Shown piece by piece: positions 16,543 through 24,067 of a stretch of 64,000 bases of DNA. This DNA is from JACOTK01 sp963743945. GTDB taxonomy: Bacteria; Actinomycetota; Acidimicrobiia; Acidimicrobiales; CADCSY01. A model generated the notes under the pieces. It saw nothing but the letters and a program-made list of their open reading frames with translations. It had not been told where the DNA came from and did not search any database. The stretch's first letter is position 1, and every line of letters begins with the position of its first letter. The stretch covers positions 124,001 to 188,000 of the forward strand of contig CAVURO010000005.1 in assembly GCA_963743945.1 (NCBI GenBank). The letters run 5' to 3'. A program made the position numbers and the translations under genes.

Positions 16543-17397
16543 TCAGGCCCACGGCCTCTTCTCGGTTGAGTCGGCGGGTCGCACATTGAAGCCGCCCGGA
16601 TCGATGGGCAGATTGAAGAGCTCTCGATTGTGGCCGTGCGAAAGTTGGTGAATCGAGAAGGCTGCTCGAAAGGCAGTCCACTGTCCCTGCGCGTCCAGCG
16701 TCTGATTGACCGATTCCTTCGCCAGCTTCAAGGCAAAGCTCGGCTTCTCGGCGATGCGCATCGCGAGCTCCAGGGTGTGGGCCTCGAGCTCCTCTCGGGG
16801 AACGATGCGGTTGATCATCCCGAGCTCGTAGGCGTCTCGGGCGGTCAGCCAATCGCCGGTGAAGAGGAACTCCTTGGCCCGCCGAGGGCCGAGCTCCCAG
16901 GGGTGGGCAAAGTACTCGACGCCGTTGACGCCCATGGCCAACGTCGGGTCGGCAAAGAGCGCGTCGTCCGATGCCACGATGAGGTCACAGATCCAGAGGA
17001 GCATCAGTGCTCCGGCGATCGCCTTGCCCTGGGTGGCAGCGATGGTGGGTTTGGGAATGTTGCGCCAACGCCAGCACATGCCCAGGTAGATCTCCTCTTC
17101 GTGGGCCATGTACCCCTCGGCACCCGGGAGTCCGGTGCCCGACCAGGTCCCGACCGTGGGGAAGTGCTCGCCCATGGAGGTGTCGCGCAGATCGTGACCC
17201 GAGGAGAAGTGCGGCCCGTCGCCGGCGAGGATGATGACCCGCACCTCGTCGTCACCTGCGGCCCGATCGAAGGCTGCGTTGAGCTCGTAGGTCATCCGCT
17301 TGCTCTGGGCGTTTCGGCTCTCCGGCCGGTCCAACACGATCCGTGCCACCCGTGCGTGGGGTTGTTCGTAGCGGATCGTCTCGAAGTCGCTCATCAA
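16543..17397 (-). CDS. Crotonase-family protein lacking both hydratase glutamates
   Basis: Enoyl-CoA hydratase/isomerase fold, 284 residues. The CoA-binding and oxyanion regions are recognisable (RPESRNAQS, FSSGHDLRD, GKAIAGALMLLWICDL, then LFADPTLAMGVNG). At the two catalytic glutamate positions of rat enoyl-CoA hydratase (GGGCELA and GQPEILLG) it has Ala/Leu/Met and Thr, so ordinary water addition is unlikely; isomerase, dehalogenase/hydrolase-like or other crotonase chemistry is possible. The start overlaps the stop of the next upstream crotonase by four bases, so the two are one operon and may act as partners. Its end meets the end of the acyl-CoA dehydrogenase gene with five bases between. 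Confidence 0.85.
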   Translation of the reverse strand: MMSDFETIRYEQPHARVARIVLDRPESRNAQSKRMTYELNAAFDRAAGDDEVRVIILAGDGPHFSSGHDLRDTSMGEHFPTVGTWSGTGLPGAEGYMAHEEEIYLGMCWRWRNIPKPTIAATQGKAIAGALMLLWICDLIVASDDALFADPTLAMGVNGVEYFAHPWELGPRRAKEFLFTGDWLTARDAYELGMINRIVPREELEAHTLELAMRIAEKPSFALKLAKESVNQTLDAQGQWTAFRAAFSIHQLSHGHNRELFNLPIDPGGFNVRPADSTEKRPWA

Positions 17398-18233
17398 TCC
17401 TCCTTGGCTGTTGAGTAGTCGCTGAACGGCGCATCGCGGGCGACCAGCGCATCGGTCAGGGAGGGACCCGCCAATTGTTGCATGTAGCTCTTGGAGGCTG
17501 CCTGATGGAAGCCGAGCGCCTGGATGTCGGCGGTGGCGCGCATGCCCGCGCGCATGCCCATGACGTCCATCGCCCGGTGCACGACCCGCTTGTTCAGTGC
17601 CTGCAGGTCACCTGGAATCTTCGCGACGCGCTCGGCCATGGCGAGCACGGCGTCGTCAAGCTCGCCGGCGGGGTAGCTTCGGTTGGCGAACCCGGCCTCG
17701 ACGGCTTGTTCCCCGGTCATGGAGTCGCCGGTCAACATCGCCTCCATCGCGCGGCGCATCCCCATGAACCAAGGTTGCCAGGTCATGTCCGGCGGTGACA
17801 TCAGTCGGACCGGCGGGTAACCGATCTGGGCGTCGTGGGCAACGTAGAGGAGGTCGGCGGCGGCAGCGAGCTCACTGCCGCCGGCGAGACAGTAACCGTG
17901 GACCTGTGCGATCACCGGGGTGGCGTAGTCCCACATCTCGAACCAACCCTCGACCACGTGGCGACTCCAGAAGCCGTCGACGAAGGCGGCGTGGCGGGGC
18001 AGCGGTTCACCGGGACTTTGCGCAAGATCGTAGCCGGCCGAGAAGCAGGAGCCTGCACCCCGAATGATCATGACGCGAACTCTGCTGTCGAGGTCCCCCG
18101 CACGAAGGTGGTCGAAGAGCTGCGATCGAAGCGCGTTGGACAGCGCATTGCGCTTCTCGGGACGGTTGAGCGTGAGCCGCCGGACGCCGGGCAATGGGTC
18201 GTCAGGCAGCACGAGTTGGGTGGAATTGGTCAT
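17394..18233 (-). CDS. Enoyl-CoA hydratase/carnitinyl-CoA dehydratase-like crotonase
   Basis: Crotonase-family protein, 279 residues, first gene of a two-gene minus-strand operon. RPEKRNALS, FSAGYDLAQ and the oxyanion loop with the first glutamate (LAGGSELAAAADLL) are present; the second glutamate position reads IGYPPVRLM and lacks Glu, as in several dehydratase and isomerase members. Predicted to hydrate or dehydrate a branched or substituted enoyl-CoA. It is divergent from the acyl-CoA ligase at 18410, sharing a 176-base intergenic region with an extended -10 promoter for this strand. Confidence 0.85.
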   Translation of the reverse strand: MTNSTQLVLPDDPLPGVRRLTLNRPEKRNALSNALRSQLFDHLRAGDLDSRVRVMIIRGAGSCFSAGYDLAQSPGEPLPRHAAFVDGFWSRHVVEGWFEMWDYATPVIAQVHGYCLAGGSELAAAADLLYVAHDAQIGYPPVRLMSPPDMTWQPWFMGMRRAMEAMLTGDSMTGEQAVEAGFANRSYPAGELDDAVLAMAERVAKIPGDLQALNKRVVHRAMDVMGMRAGMRATADIQALGFHQAASKSYMQQLAGPSLTDALVARDAPFSDYSTAKED

Positions 18234-18290
18234 CGGCTCCCCCTCGGCGACTCATCGACGCCGGACGTTCCCTGGCAACGTATTGATCGA

Positions 18291-18305
18291 ACAGTTAGTA
18301 TATCA
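18291..18305 (-). promoter_or_regulatory. Extended -10 promoter/operator-like patch for the crotonase operon
   Basis: Read on the minus strand, TGATATACT (18305 to 18297) is an extended -10 element (TGnTATACT) about 65 bases before the crotonase start. The plus-strand view ACAGTTAGTATATC resembles the AT-rich patch at the acyl-CoA mutase start (TTAGTTAATATT on the opposite strand), sharing AGTTA-N-TAT. One TetR-type regulator acting on both is possible but unproved. Confidence 0.4.
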
Positions 18306-18409
18306 GCGGCACGATCGTCCTGCCGGCGGGGTTGCCGGTCCGGGAGTGGTCGGCCGTGACCGACCGACTCAGGTCGTCTCACCCGTCCATCCACTCAGGA
18401 GAGAAGCCG

Positions 18410-19945
18410 ATGTCGATCGCAACCCATGCCAAGGCAGTGGAGAACCCGGATGGCCTCGCACTGGTCGATGAGCGGGTGGAGATCACCTGGTCCCAACTCG
18501 ACGAGACGCTGAACCGTCTGGGGAATGCCGTTCTCGAGACGGTGATGCCGGGCGAACGGGCCACGGTGTTTGCCGAGAACTCGACCGAGACGCTCATCGC
18601 TCACCTCGGCTGCATCGCTGTGGGGGTGTCCACCGTGCCCGCGAGCTTTCATCTGACCCCCGCCGAGTTGTCGCACATCATCACCGCCTCGGGCTCGACC
18701 CTGGTCTTTGCAGGCCCGGAGACCTGGGAGCGCGCGATCGAGGCAGCCGGGATCGCCGGTTCCTGCAAGGTGGTTGCGTGGCGTTCCCCGGATGCAGCAG
18801 GTACCACGCCTTGGGATGAGTGGCTGGGCAAGGCCTCGGCTGACGAGCCGGCTGCCGACATGGCGCCTCGACCGTTTCTTCACTTCACCTCGGGCACGAC
18901 CGGGGTGCCGAAGGGGGCGGAGACCCCACCTGCGATGTTCGCCGGTGGCGAGACCGTGAGGGAGCACTTCGACAAGGTCCGTGCGACCAACTTCACCATG
19001 AGCCCCGCCCTGGTCGTGAGCCCGCTCTACCACACGGGACCGCTCACGATGGTCCGAGGGGTCGCATCAGGTGCGACCGTTGTCATCCTTGGGCGTTTCG
19101 ACGCCGAGAAGGCATTGGCCGCCATCGAACGTCACAAGGTGGCGAGCTCGGTCATGGTCCCGACGCACTTCGTGCGCTTCCTCTCGGTGCCCGAGGAGCG
19201 TCGAGCGATGTTCGACCTCTCGAGTCTGATGATGGTCGCACACACGGGGTCGGCATGTCCGGTCGATGTCAAGCGGAAGATGATCGAGTGGTGGGGCCCC
19301 GTCTTCGTGGAGGCCTACGGCGCTACCGAGTCGGGTACGACGAACATGATCACGTCGCACGAGTGGCTCGAGCGACCGGGTTCGGTGGGTCGAACGCTGG
19401 CGCCGTTCGAGGTGAAGGTGGTCGGCGAGGATGGTGGCGAGCTTCCGGCGGGAGAAGTGGGGGTTCTGTACTTCCACGACACCAGTGGGAGGGGCATCGT
19501 CTACCACGACGATCCGGAGAAGACGGCTGCGGCTCATCGGGCGCCGGGTGAGTTCACCCTGGGGGAGATGGGGTATGTCGATGAGGATGGCTATGTCTTC
19601 ATCACCGACCGCGTCACCGACATGGTCGTCTCGGGTGGCGTCAACATCTACCCGGCGGAAGCGGAGAACGTGCTGATGGAGTTTCCCGGAATCGCTGACG
19701 TCGCGTGCATCGGTGTTCCCGATGACGACATGGGTGAAGCACTCAAGGCTTTGGTCGTCATCTCGCCGGGTGAGGCGCATCCGGACCCCGACGAGATCAT
19801 CGCGTTCTGTCGAAGCCGCCTCGCCGGCTACAAGTGTCCCCGCAGCGTCGAGTTCGTGGTGGACCTGGGCCGAACCTCCATGGGCAAGATCAACAAGCGC
19901 GCCCTGCGCGCCCCCTTCTGGCCTACTGAGCGAACGATCGGTTGA
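18410..19945 (+). CDS. Acyl-CoA synthetase (class I AMP-forming ligase)
   Basis: AMP-forming acid:CoA ligase, 511 residues, activating a carboxylic acid to acyl-CoA at the cost of ATP. Motifs are the P-loop TSGTTGVPKG, the YGATESGTTN core, the hinge region DRVTDMVVSGGVNIYPAE and the C-terminal catalytic lysine (MGKINKRALR). ATG 18410 is chosen because AGGAGAG lies six bases upstream; upstream residues in the same frame are not conserved. Divergent from the crotonase operon. The specific acid is unknown. Confidence 0.9.
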   Translation: MSIATHAKAVENPDGLALVDERVEITWSQLDETLNRLGNAVLETVMPGERATVFAENSTETLIAHLGCIAVGVSTVPASFHLTPAELSHIITASGSTLVFAGPETWERAIEAAGIAGSCKVVAWRSPDAAGTTPWDEWLGKASADEPAADMAPRPFLHFTSGTTGVPKGAETPPAMFAGGETVREHFDKVRATNFTMSPALVVSPLYHTGPLTMVRGVASGATVVILGRFDAEKALAAIERHKVASSVMVPTHFVRFLSVPEERRAMFDLSSLMMVAHTGSACPVDVKRKMIEWWGPVFVEAYGATESGTTNMITSHEWLERPGSVGRTLAPFEVKVVGEDGGELPAGEVGVLYFHDTSGRGIVYHDDPEKTAAAHRAPGEFTLGEMGYVDEDGYVFITDRVTDMVVSGGVNIYPAEAENVLMEFPGIADVACIGVPDDDMGEALKALVVISPGEAHPDPDEIIAFCRSRLAGYKCPRSVEFVVDLGRTSMGKINKRALRAPFWPTERTIG

Positions 19946-20046
19946 GGCTTTCGGGGGGCCCGTGACCTCATGGGCATGATCCGGCGGGACCCCCCATCCG
20001 ATGCAGCTGCAGCGCTCGGCGGTACCATGGCGGCGCCGGATGAGCA

Positions 20047-21645
20047 GTGGTGCAAAAGCGATGGTCCGGTCTGATCGAAGGCGCGGATCCACGGGTGAAC
20101 GCTCTTGCCATAACGGGACTGGTCCTGCTCCTGGGGCTCGTGGCTCTGGCCGCGCACGACCTCGTGCAGCGACATCACGCGATCTTGCGGAACTTTCCGA
20201 TCATCGGCCATCTTCGATTCCTGTTGGAGATGATCGGGCCCGAGCTTCGCCAGTACATCGTCACCGACAACGACCAGGAACGACCCTTCAGTCGGGATCA
20301 CCGCCGTTGGGTGTACGCCTCCTCGAAGCAGGAGAACAACTACTTCGGTTTCGGCACCGATCAGGACATGGAGCTTGCGCCGAACTACCTGATCGTCAAG
20401 CAGACCTCGTTTCCACTGGCTCCCCCGGTGCGCAGCGGGCCCGAGCACCTGCCGGCGGCGAAGGTGCTCGGTGGCGATCGGGGAAGACGCCTTGCCTTTC
20501 GCCCGCCGTCGGCGGTGAACGTCTCGGGTATGAGCTTCGGGGCACTGAGTGCTGCAGCCGTGATCGCGCTCAACGAGGGCGCCGGCATCGCAGGGTGTCT
20601 GCACAACACGGGCGAGGGTGGCCTTACCCCCCATCATCGTCACGGAGGTGATCTGATCTTTCAGATCGGCACCGGCTACTTCTCCTGTCGCGACAACGAC
20701 GGCCGCTTCGATCTTTCCCGGCTCCTCGAGACCATCGAGACAGCGCCCGTGCGGGCCATCGAGATCAAGCTCAGTCAGGGGGCGAAGCCGGGGCTCGGTG
20801 GCGTGCTTCCGGCGGCAAAGGTCACGCTGGAGATCGCCGCGATACGCGGTGTCGAGCTTGGGCGTGACTGCGTCAGTCCATCGGGCCACAGCGCGTTCCA
20901 CGACGTCGATTCCCTGCTCGATTTCGTGGAGATGATCGCCCAGGCGACGGGCATGCCGGTGGGCATCAAGTCGGCCGTCGGTGACGACGAGTTCTGGCGG
21001 GACCTGGCTCACCTCATGGCGACGACCGGTCGGGGGGTCGATTTCATCACCGTGGATGGCGGCGAGGGTGGCACGGGGGCGGCGCCTCTGGCCTTTTCCG
21101 ACCACGTCTCGCTGCCCTACAAGGTGGGCATGAGTCGTGTGTACCGCATCTTCCATGAAGCCGGCATGGCCGAGCGAGTGGTCTTCGTCGGGTCCGGCAA
21201 GCTGGGCTTTCCTGACGCGTCGTTGCTCGCGTTTGCCCTGGGAGCCGACATGATCAATGTCGGGCGCGAGGCAATGCTCGCCATCGGGTGCATACAGGCG
21301 CAACGCTGCCATACGGGACGTTGTCCGTCGGGGGTGGCGACCCAGTCACGTTGGCTGTCCCGCGGTCTGGACCCCGAACTGAAGTCGGTCCGCCTCGCAA
21401 GCTATGTGGCCACCTTGCGTCACGAGATCCTCCAGCTGACCCGTGCATGCGGTCGGGTGCACCCGGCGCTGGTCGGCGCCGATCAACTCGAGATCCTGGA
21501 TGGCCGTTTCGGCTCGACGACCGCCACCGAGGTCTTCGGCTACCGGATGGGTTGGGGTCTCCCATCGCCTGCCGACCAGCAGGCCATCCAGGCGATCATG
21601 ACGTCAGGGAAAGCGGTGTCGATGCCTGCCTCCGTCGAGCACTGA
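20047..21645 (+). CDS. FMN/Fe-S glutamate-synthase-like protein with N-terminal membrane helix
   Basis: Homologue of the central and FMN-binding half of glutamate synthase large subunit, 532 residues, without the N-terminal glutaminase domain. One N-terminal hydrophobic helix (about 18-35) suggests membrane attachment. The barrel motifs NVSGMSFGALSAAA, EIKLSQGAKPGLGG, VDGGEGGTGAAP and the 3Fe-4S cysteine cluster GCIQAQRCHTGRCPSGV are clear. Such short stand-alone GltS-like proteins are common but poorly characterised; without an amide-transfer domain or beta subunit the donor of reducing power is unknown. GTG 20047 is the start. It follows the ligase gene by 101 bases that include G-run/C-run arms able to pair. 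Confidence 0.85.
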   Translation: MVQKRWSGLIEGADPRVNALAITGLVLLLGLVALAAHDLVQRHHAILRNFPIIGHLRFLLEMIGPELRQYIVTDNDQERPFSRDHRRWVYASSKQENNYFGFGTDQDMELAPNYLIVKQTSFPLAPPVRSGPEHLPAAKVLGGDRGRRLAFRPPSAVNVSGMSFGALSAAAVIALNEGAGIAGCLHNTGEGGLTPHHRHGGDLIFQIGTGYFSCRDNDGRFDLSRLLETIETAPVRAIEIKLSQGAKPGLGGVLPAAKVTLEIAAIRGVELGRDCVSPSGHSAFHDVDSLLDFVEMIAQATGMPVGIKSAVGDDEFWRDLAHLMATTGRGVDFITVDGGEGGTGAAPLAFSDHVSLPYKVGMSRVYRIFHEAGMAERVVFVGSGKLGFPDASLLAFALGADMINVGREAMLAIGCIQAQRCHTGRCPSGVATQSRWLSRGLDPELKSVRLASYVATLRHEILQLTRACGRVHPALVGADQLEILDGRFGSTTATEVFGYRMGWGLPSPADQQAIQAIMTSGKAVSMPASVEH

Positions 21646-21658
21646 TCGAGGACCCGGG

Positions 21659-21694
21659 CGCTTCGAGCGATCCGGACGCTTCGAGCGATCCGGA
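21659..21694. repeat. 18-base tandem duplication, two copies
   Basis: CGCTTCGAGCGATCCGGA is repeated exactly at 21659-21676 and 21677-21694, just after the stop of the GltS-like gene. One copy also pairs imperfectly with TCGCTCGAACGTCCGA near 21741-21756, so the duplication lies inside the terminator-like structure described next. Confidence 0.85.
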
Positions 21695-21701
21695 CGCGGC
21701 A

Positions 21702-21741
21702 ACGACCGACACCCGCTGCCGAATGCGTGGATGTCGGTCGT
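21702..21741. terminator. Likely bidirectional terminator hairpin
   Basis: ACGACCGACA (21702-21711) and TGTCGGTCGT (21732-21741) are perfect 10-base inverted arms around a 20-base loop. They lie between the convergent GltS-like and acyl-CoA dehydrogenase genes. Flanking sequence extends pairing imperfectly. No U-run is present, as is usual for high-GC actinobacterial terminators. Confidence 0.55.
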
Positions 21742-21769
21742 CGCTCGAACGTCCGAAGATGCGCAGGGC

Positions 21770-23020
21770 CTACTTCTCGGCGAGGAGATCGCGAGCGATC
21801 TGCGAGACCTGGATCTCGTCGGTCCCGCCGTAGATCTGGAGGACCTTCGCGTCCCGGCAGAGTTGCTCGACCTGGTACTCGGCCATGTAGCCGTTGCCAC
21901 CGAACAGTTGCACCGCCTCGACCGTGACGTCCATCGCCGTCTGCGCAGCGTAGAGCTTCGATGCCGAGGCCTCGGCAAGCGTCAGGTTCTTGCCGGCAGC
22001 CTGCATCTCGAGCTGACGGAACACGAGGTTGGTCAGGTTCAGGCGGGCCACCTCCATCTTGGCCAGCTTGAGTTGGATCAACTGGAACTCGCCGATGGGC
22101 TTGCCGAACTGGATTCGGGTCTTGGCGTACTCCACCGACAGATCGAGGCACTGGCTGACGATGCCCAGGGCCATCGCTGCGACGCCGCTGCGCTCCATGG
22201 AGAACGTGTCCTTTGCGCCCGAACGCGCCGGGACGTCCTCGGTCTCACCCAGCAGGCGATCCTTGCCGACACGCACGTCGGAGAGGAACAGCTGTCCCGT
22301 GGGAGACGAGTGCATGCCCATCTTGCGAAGCGGCTTGGACTGCTCGAGGCCGGGCATGCCCGAGTCGAGCACGAAGGTCAACACCTTGCGATCCTTGGGC
22401 GGATTGCCCTCGTCGAGCTTGCAGATGAACACGATCGTGTCCGCATACGGCCCATTGGTTATGAAGGTCTTCGACCCGTTGAGGATGTACTCGTCACCGT
22501 CACGACGAGCCGTCGACTTCATGCTGCCGAAGGCGTCGGAGCCTGAATCGGGCTCGGTGATCGCCCAGGAGCCGATCTTGTCCATGGTGGCCAGGTCGAC
22601 GCCCCAACGCTCCTTCTGCGCGATGGTGCCCTTCGACATGATGGCGGCGGTGGTGAGTCCCATGCTCACGCCCATGGCGGTGACCATGCCCGGACAGTAG
22701 CGACACAGCTCGATGATGGGAATCATCGCGAGTCCCGCCGCCTCGCCGCCGCCCATGCCGGCAAGTCCGCCCGGCTCCTTCTCGGGAGGGGTCTCGCCAC
22801 GGGAGACAGCCTCGGCTGCCTCCTTCTCGCGCTTGATCTGGCTCAACGCGTTCTCCCGCGCCATGACATCCATCCCGAACGACTTGAAGAACTTGCGAAG
22901 CGTGTCGTACGGGGGGGTGTCGCCGTGCTCCAACTCCTCGAGGTTGGGTTTGATCTCCTTGTCGATGAACTGGCGAACCGCCTCTCGCACCATCAGGTGC
23001 GCGTCACTCCACTCGTGCAT
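21770..23020 (-). CDS. Acyl-CoA dehydrogenase
   Basis: Complete FAD acyl-CoA dehydrogenase, 416 residues, slightly longer than the usual ~385 because of a Glu/Pro-rich insertion (about 70-90). AITEPDSGSDAFG, the TFITNGPYAD flavin segment, KTRIQFGKPIGEFQ, VQLFGGNGYM and the C-terminal YGGTDEIQVSQIAR are present. The base position reads IYGGTDE: where medium/short-chain enzymes have YEGT there is Gly, so the catalytic base may lie elsewhere, as in isovaleryl- or long-chain-type enzymes. AAGGAAGAG precedes the ATG. It desaturates an acyl-CoA, passing electrons to ETF. Confidence 0.9.
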   Translation of the reverse strand: MHEWSDAHLMVREAVRQFIDKEIKPNLEELEHGDTPPYDTLRKFFKSFGMDVMARENALSQIKREKEAAEAVSRGETPPEKEPGGLAGMGGGEAAGLAMIPIIELCRYCPGMVTAMGVSMGLTTAAIMSKGTIAQKERWGVDLATMDKIGSWAITEPDSGSDAFGSMKSTARRDGDEYILNGSKTFITNGPYADTIVFICKLDEGNPPKDRKVLTFVLDSGMPGLEQSKPLRKMGMHSSPTGQLFLSDVRVGKDRLLGETEDVPARSGAKDTFSMERSGVAAMALGIVSQCLDLSVEYAKTRIQFGKPIGEFQLIQLKLAKMEVARLNLTNLVFRQLEMQAAGKNLTLAEASASKLYAAQTAMDVTVEAVQLFGGNGYMAEYQVEQLCRDAKVLQIYGGTDEIQVSQIARDLLAEK

Positions 23021-23092
23021 GTCTCTTCCTTCGATCGGATGGCCTTGGCGGCTCCATCATTCCCGCGCCCGGGTCGATCAGGCAATTGGCGG

Positions 23093-23938
23093 CTATCGAA
23101 GGCGCCGCGCGCGCAGCACCGCGTCACCGAGGACCGGCCAGGCCCGCGCAGCCCACGGACCGAACGTGCGGTTGGTCAGGCAGGCGCAGGCGAGCTGGGC
23201 CACGGGGTCCACCCACAGGAAACCCCCGGCCCGGCCGAAGTGCCCGAAGGTCAGAGGGGAGTTCCCGCGCCCCGTCCAGTGCGGCGACTTGTCGCCTCGA
23301 AGCTCGAAGCCCAGTCCCCAGTCGTTGGGAACCTGCTCGCCAAAGCCCGGCAGCACACCGGCCAGGCCCGGCAGGGCGACGCTCGTGGCCGTGCGCAGCA
23401 TCGTGGGTGACAGGATCGTCGGGGTGAGGAGCTCGCCTCCCAGCTTCAGCAGGTCGATCAGGGGACCCCGAGCGCCCCATGCAGGGGAGCCATCGAGGCT
23501 CGTCGAGCTCATCCCGAGCGGATCGAGGACTGCCTGGCTCAGGTACTCGACGAAGGGCATCTCGGCCAGCCGGGAGACGTGATCGGCGACGAGCTCAAAG
23601 GCCGTGTTCGAGTAGATGCGTCGGGTTCCCGGGGCGGCGAGCACGTCGTGGCCGTCGGTGCTCAGCCCTGATGCGTGTGCCAGCAGGTGACGGAGGGTCG
23701 CACCCGGCGGTCCAAGCGCGTCGTCGAGATCGACGGTCCGTTCCTCGATCGCCACCAGCGTGGCGGTCGCCGTGAGGAGTTTGGTCACCGAGGCCCACTC
23801 GAATCGCTCCCCAAGCTTGCCGTGAGCGATGTGGTGCGCCGTCGAATCGACGACACCGACGGCAACGGCACCTGCCGGCCATTCGTCCGTGCAGGCCAGC
23901 GCTTCGTCCATCGGCGAGTTCACCTGCATGGCGGGCAT
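23093..23938 (-). CDS. Beta-lactamase/esterase-family serine hydrolase
   Basis: Class C beta-lactamase-like hydrolase, 281 residues from ATG 23938 (ATG 23929 is an alternative). The active-site tetrad WASVTK (SxxK), the tyrosine motif IYSNTAF (YxN) and a late HFGRAGG (HxG) are visible. No signal peptide, so probably a cytosolic esterase or peptidase-like enzyme, not a resistance enzyme. Much longer readings on this strand, up to base 26575, are antisense to the GGDEF-EAL gene and are not real. It is divergent from that gene with 129 bases between. Confidence 0.85.
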   Translation of the reverse strand: MPAMQVNSPMDEALACTDEWPAGAVAVGVVDSTAHHIAHGKLGERFEWASVTKLLTATATLVAIEERTVDLDDALGPPGATLRHLLAHASGLSTDGHDVLAAPGTRRIYSNTAFELVADHVSRLAEMPFVEYLSQAVLDPLGMSSTSLDGSPAWGARGPLIDLLKLGGELLTPTILSPTMLRTATSVALPGLAGVLPGFGEQVPNDWGLGFELRGDKSPHWTGRGNSPLTFGHFGRAGGFLWVDPVAQLACACLTNRTFGPWAARAWPVLGDAVLRARRLR

Positions 23939-24067
23939 TCTGTCATGGCCGACCCCGTCATCGGCCGGCCGCTCTTCTCCTCGGCCCCTCGGCTCGTCCC
24001 ATCGGCCCGTCCCATAGGATCTCGGCGCGCTGTGGTGGACATCGGCCAAATAGTGCACACTGTAGGT

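Noticed and set aside
23093..23938. Beta-lactamase resistance gene
   Set aside because: It has SxxK/YxN/HxG motifs but no signal peptide and no resistance context; esterase-type members are far more common.
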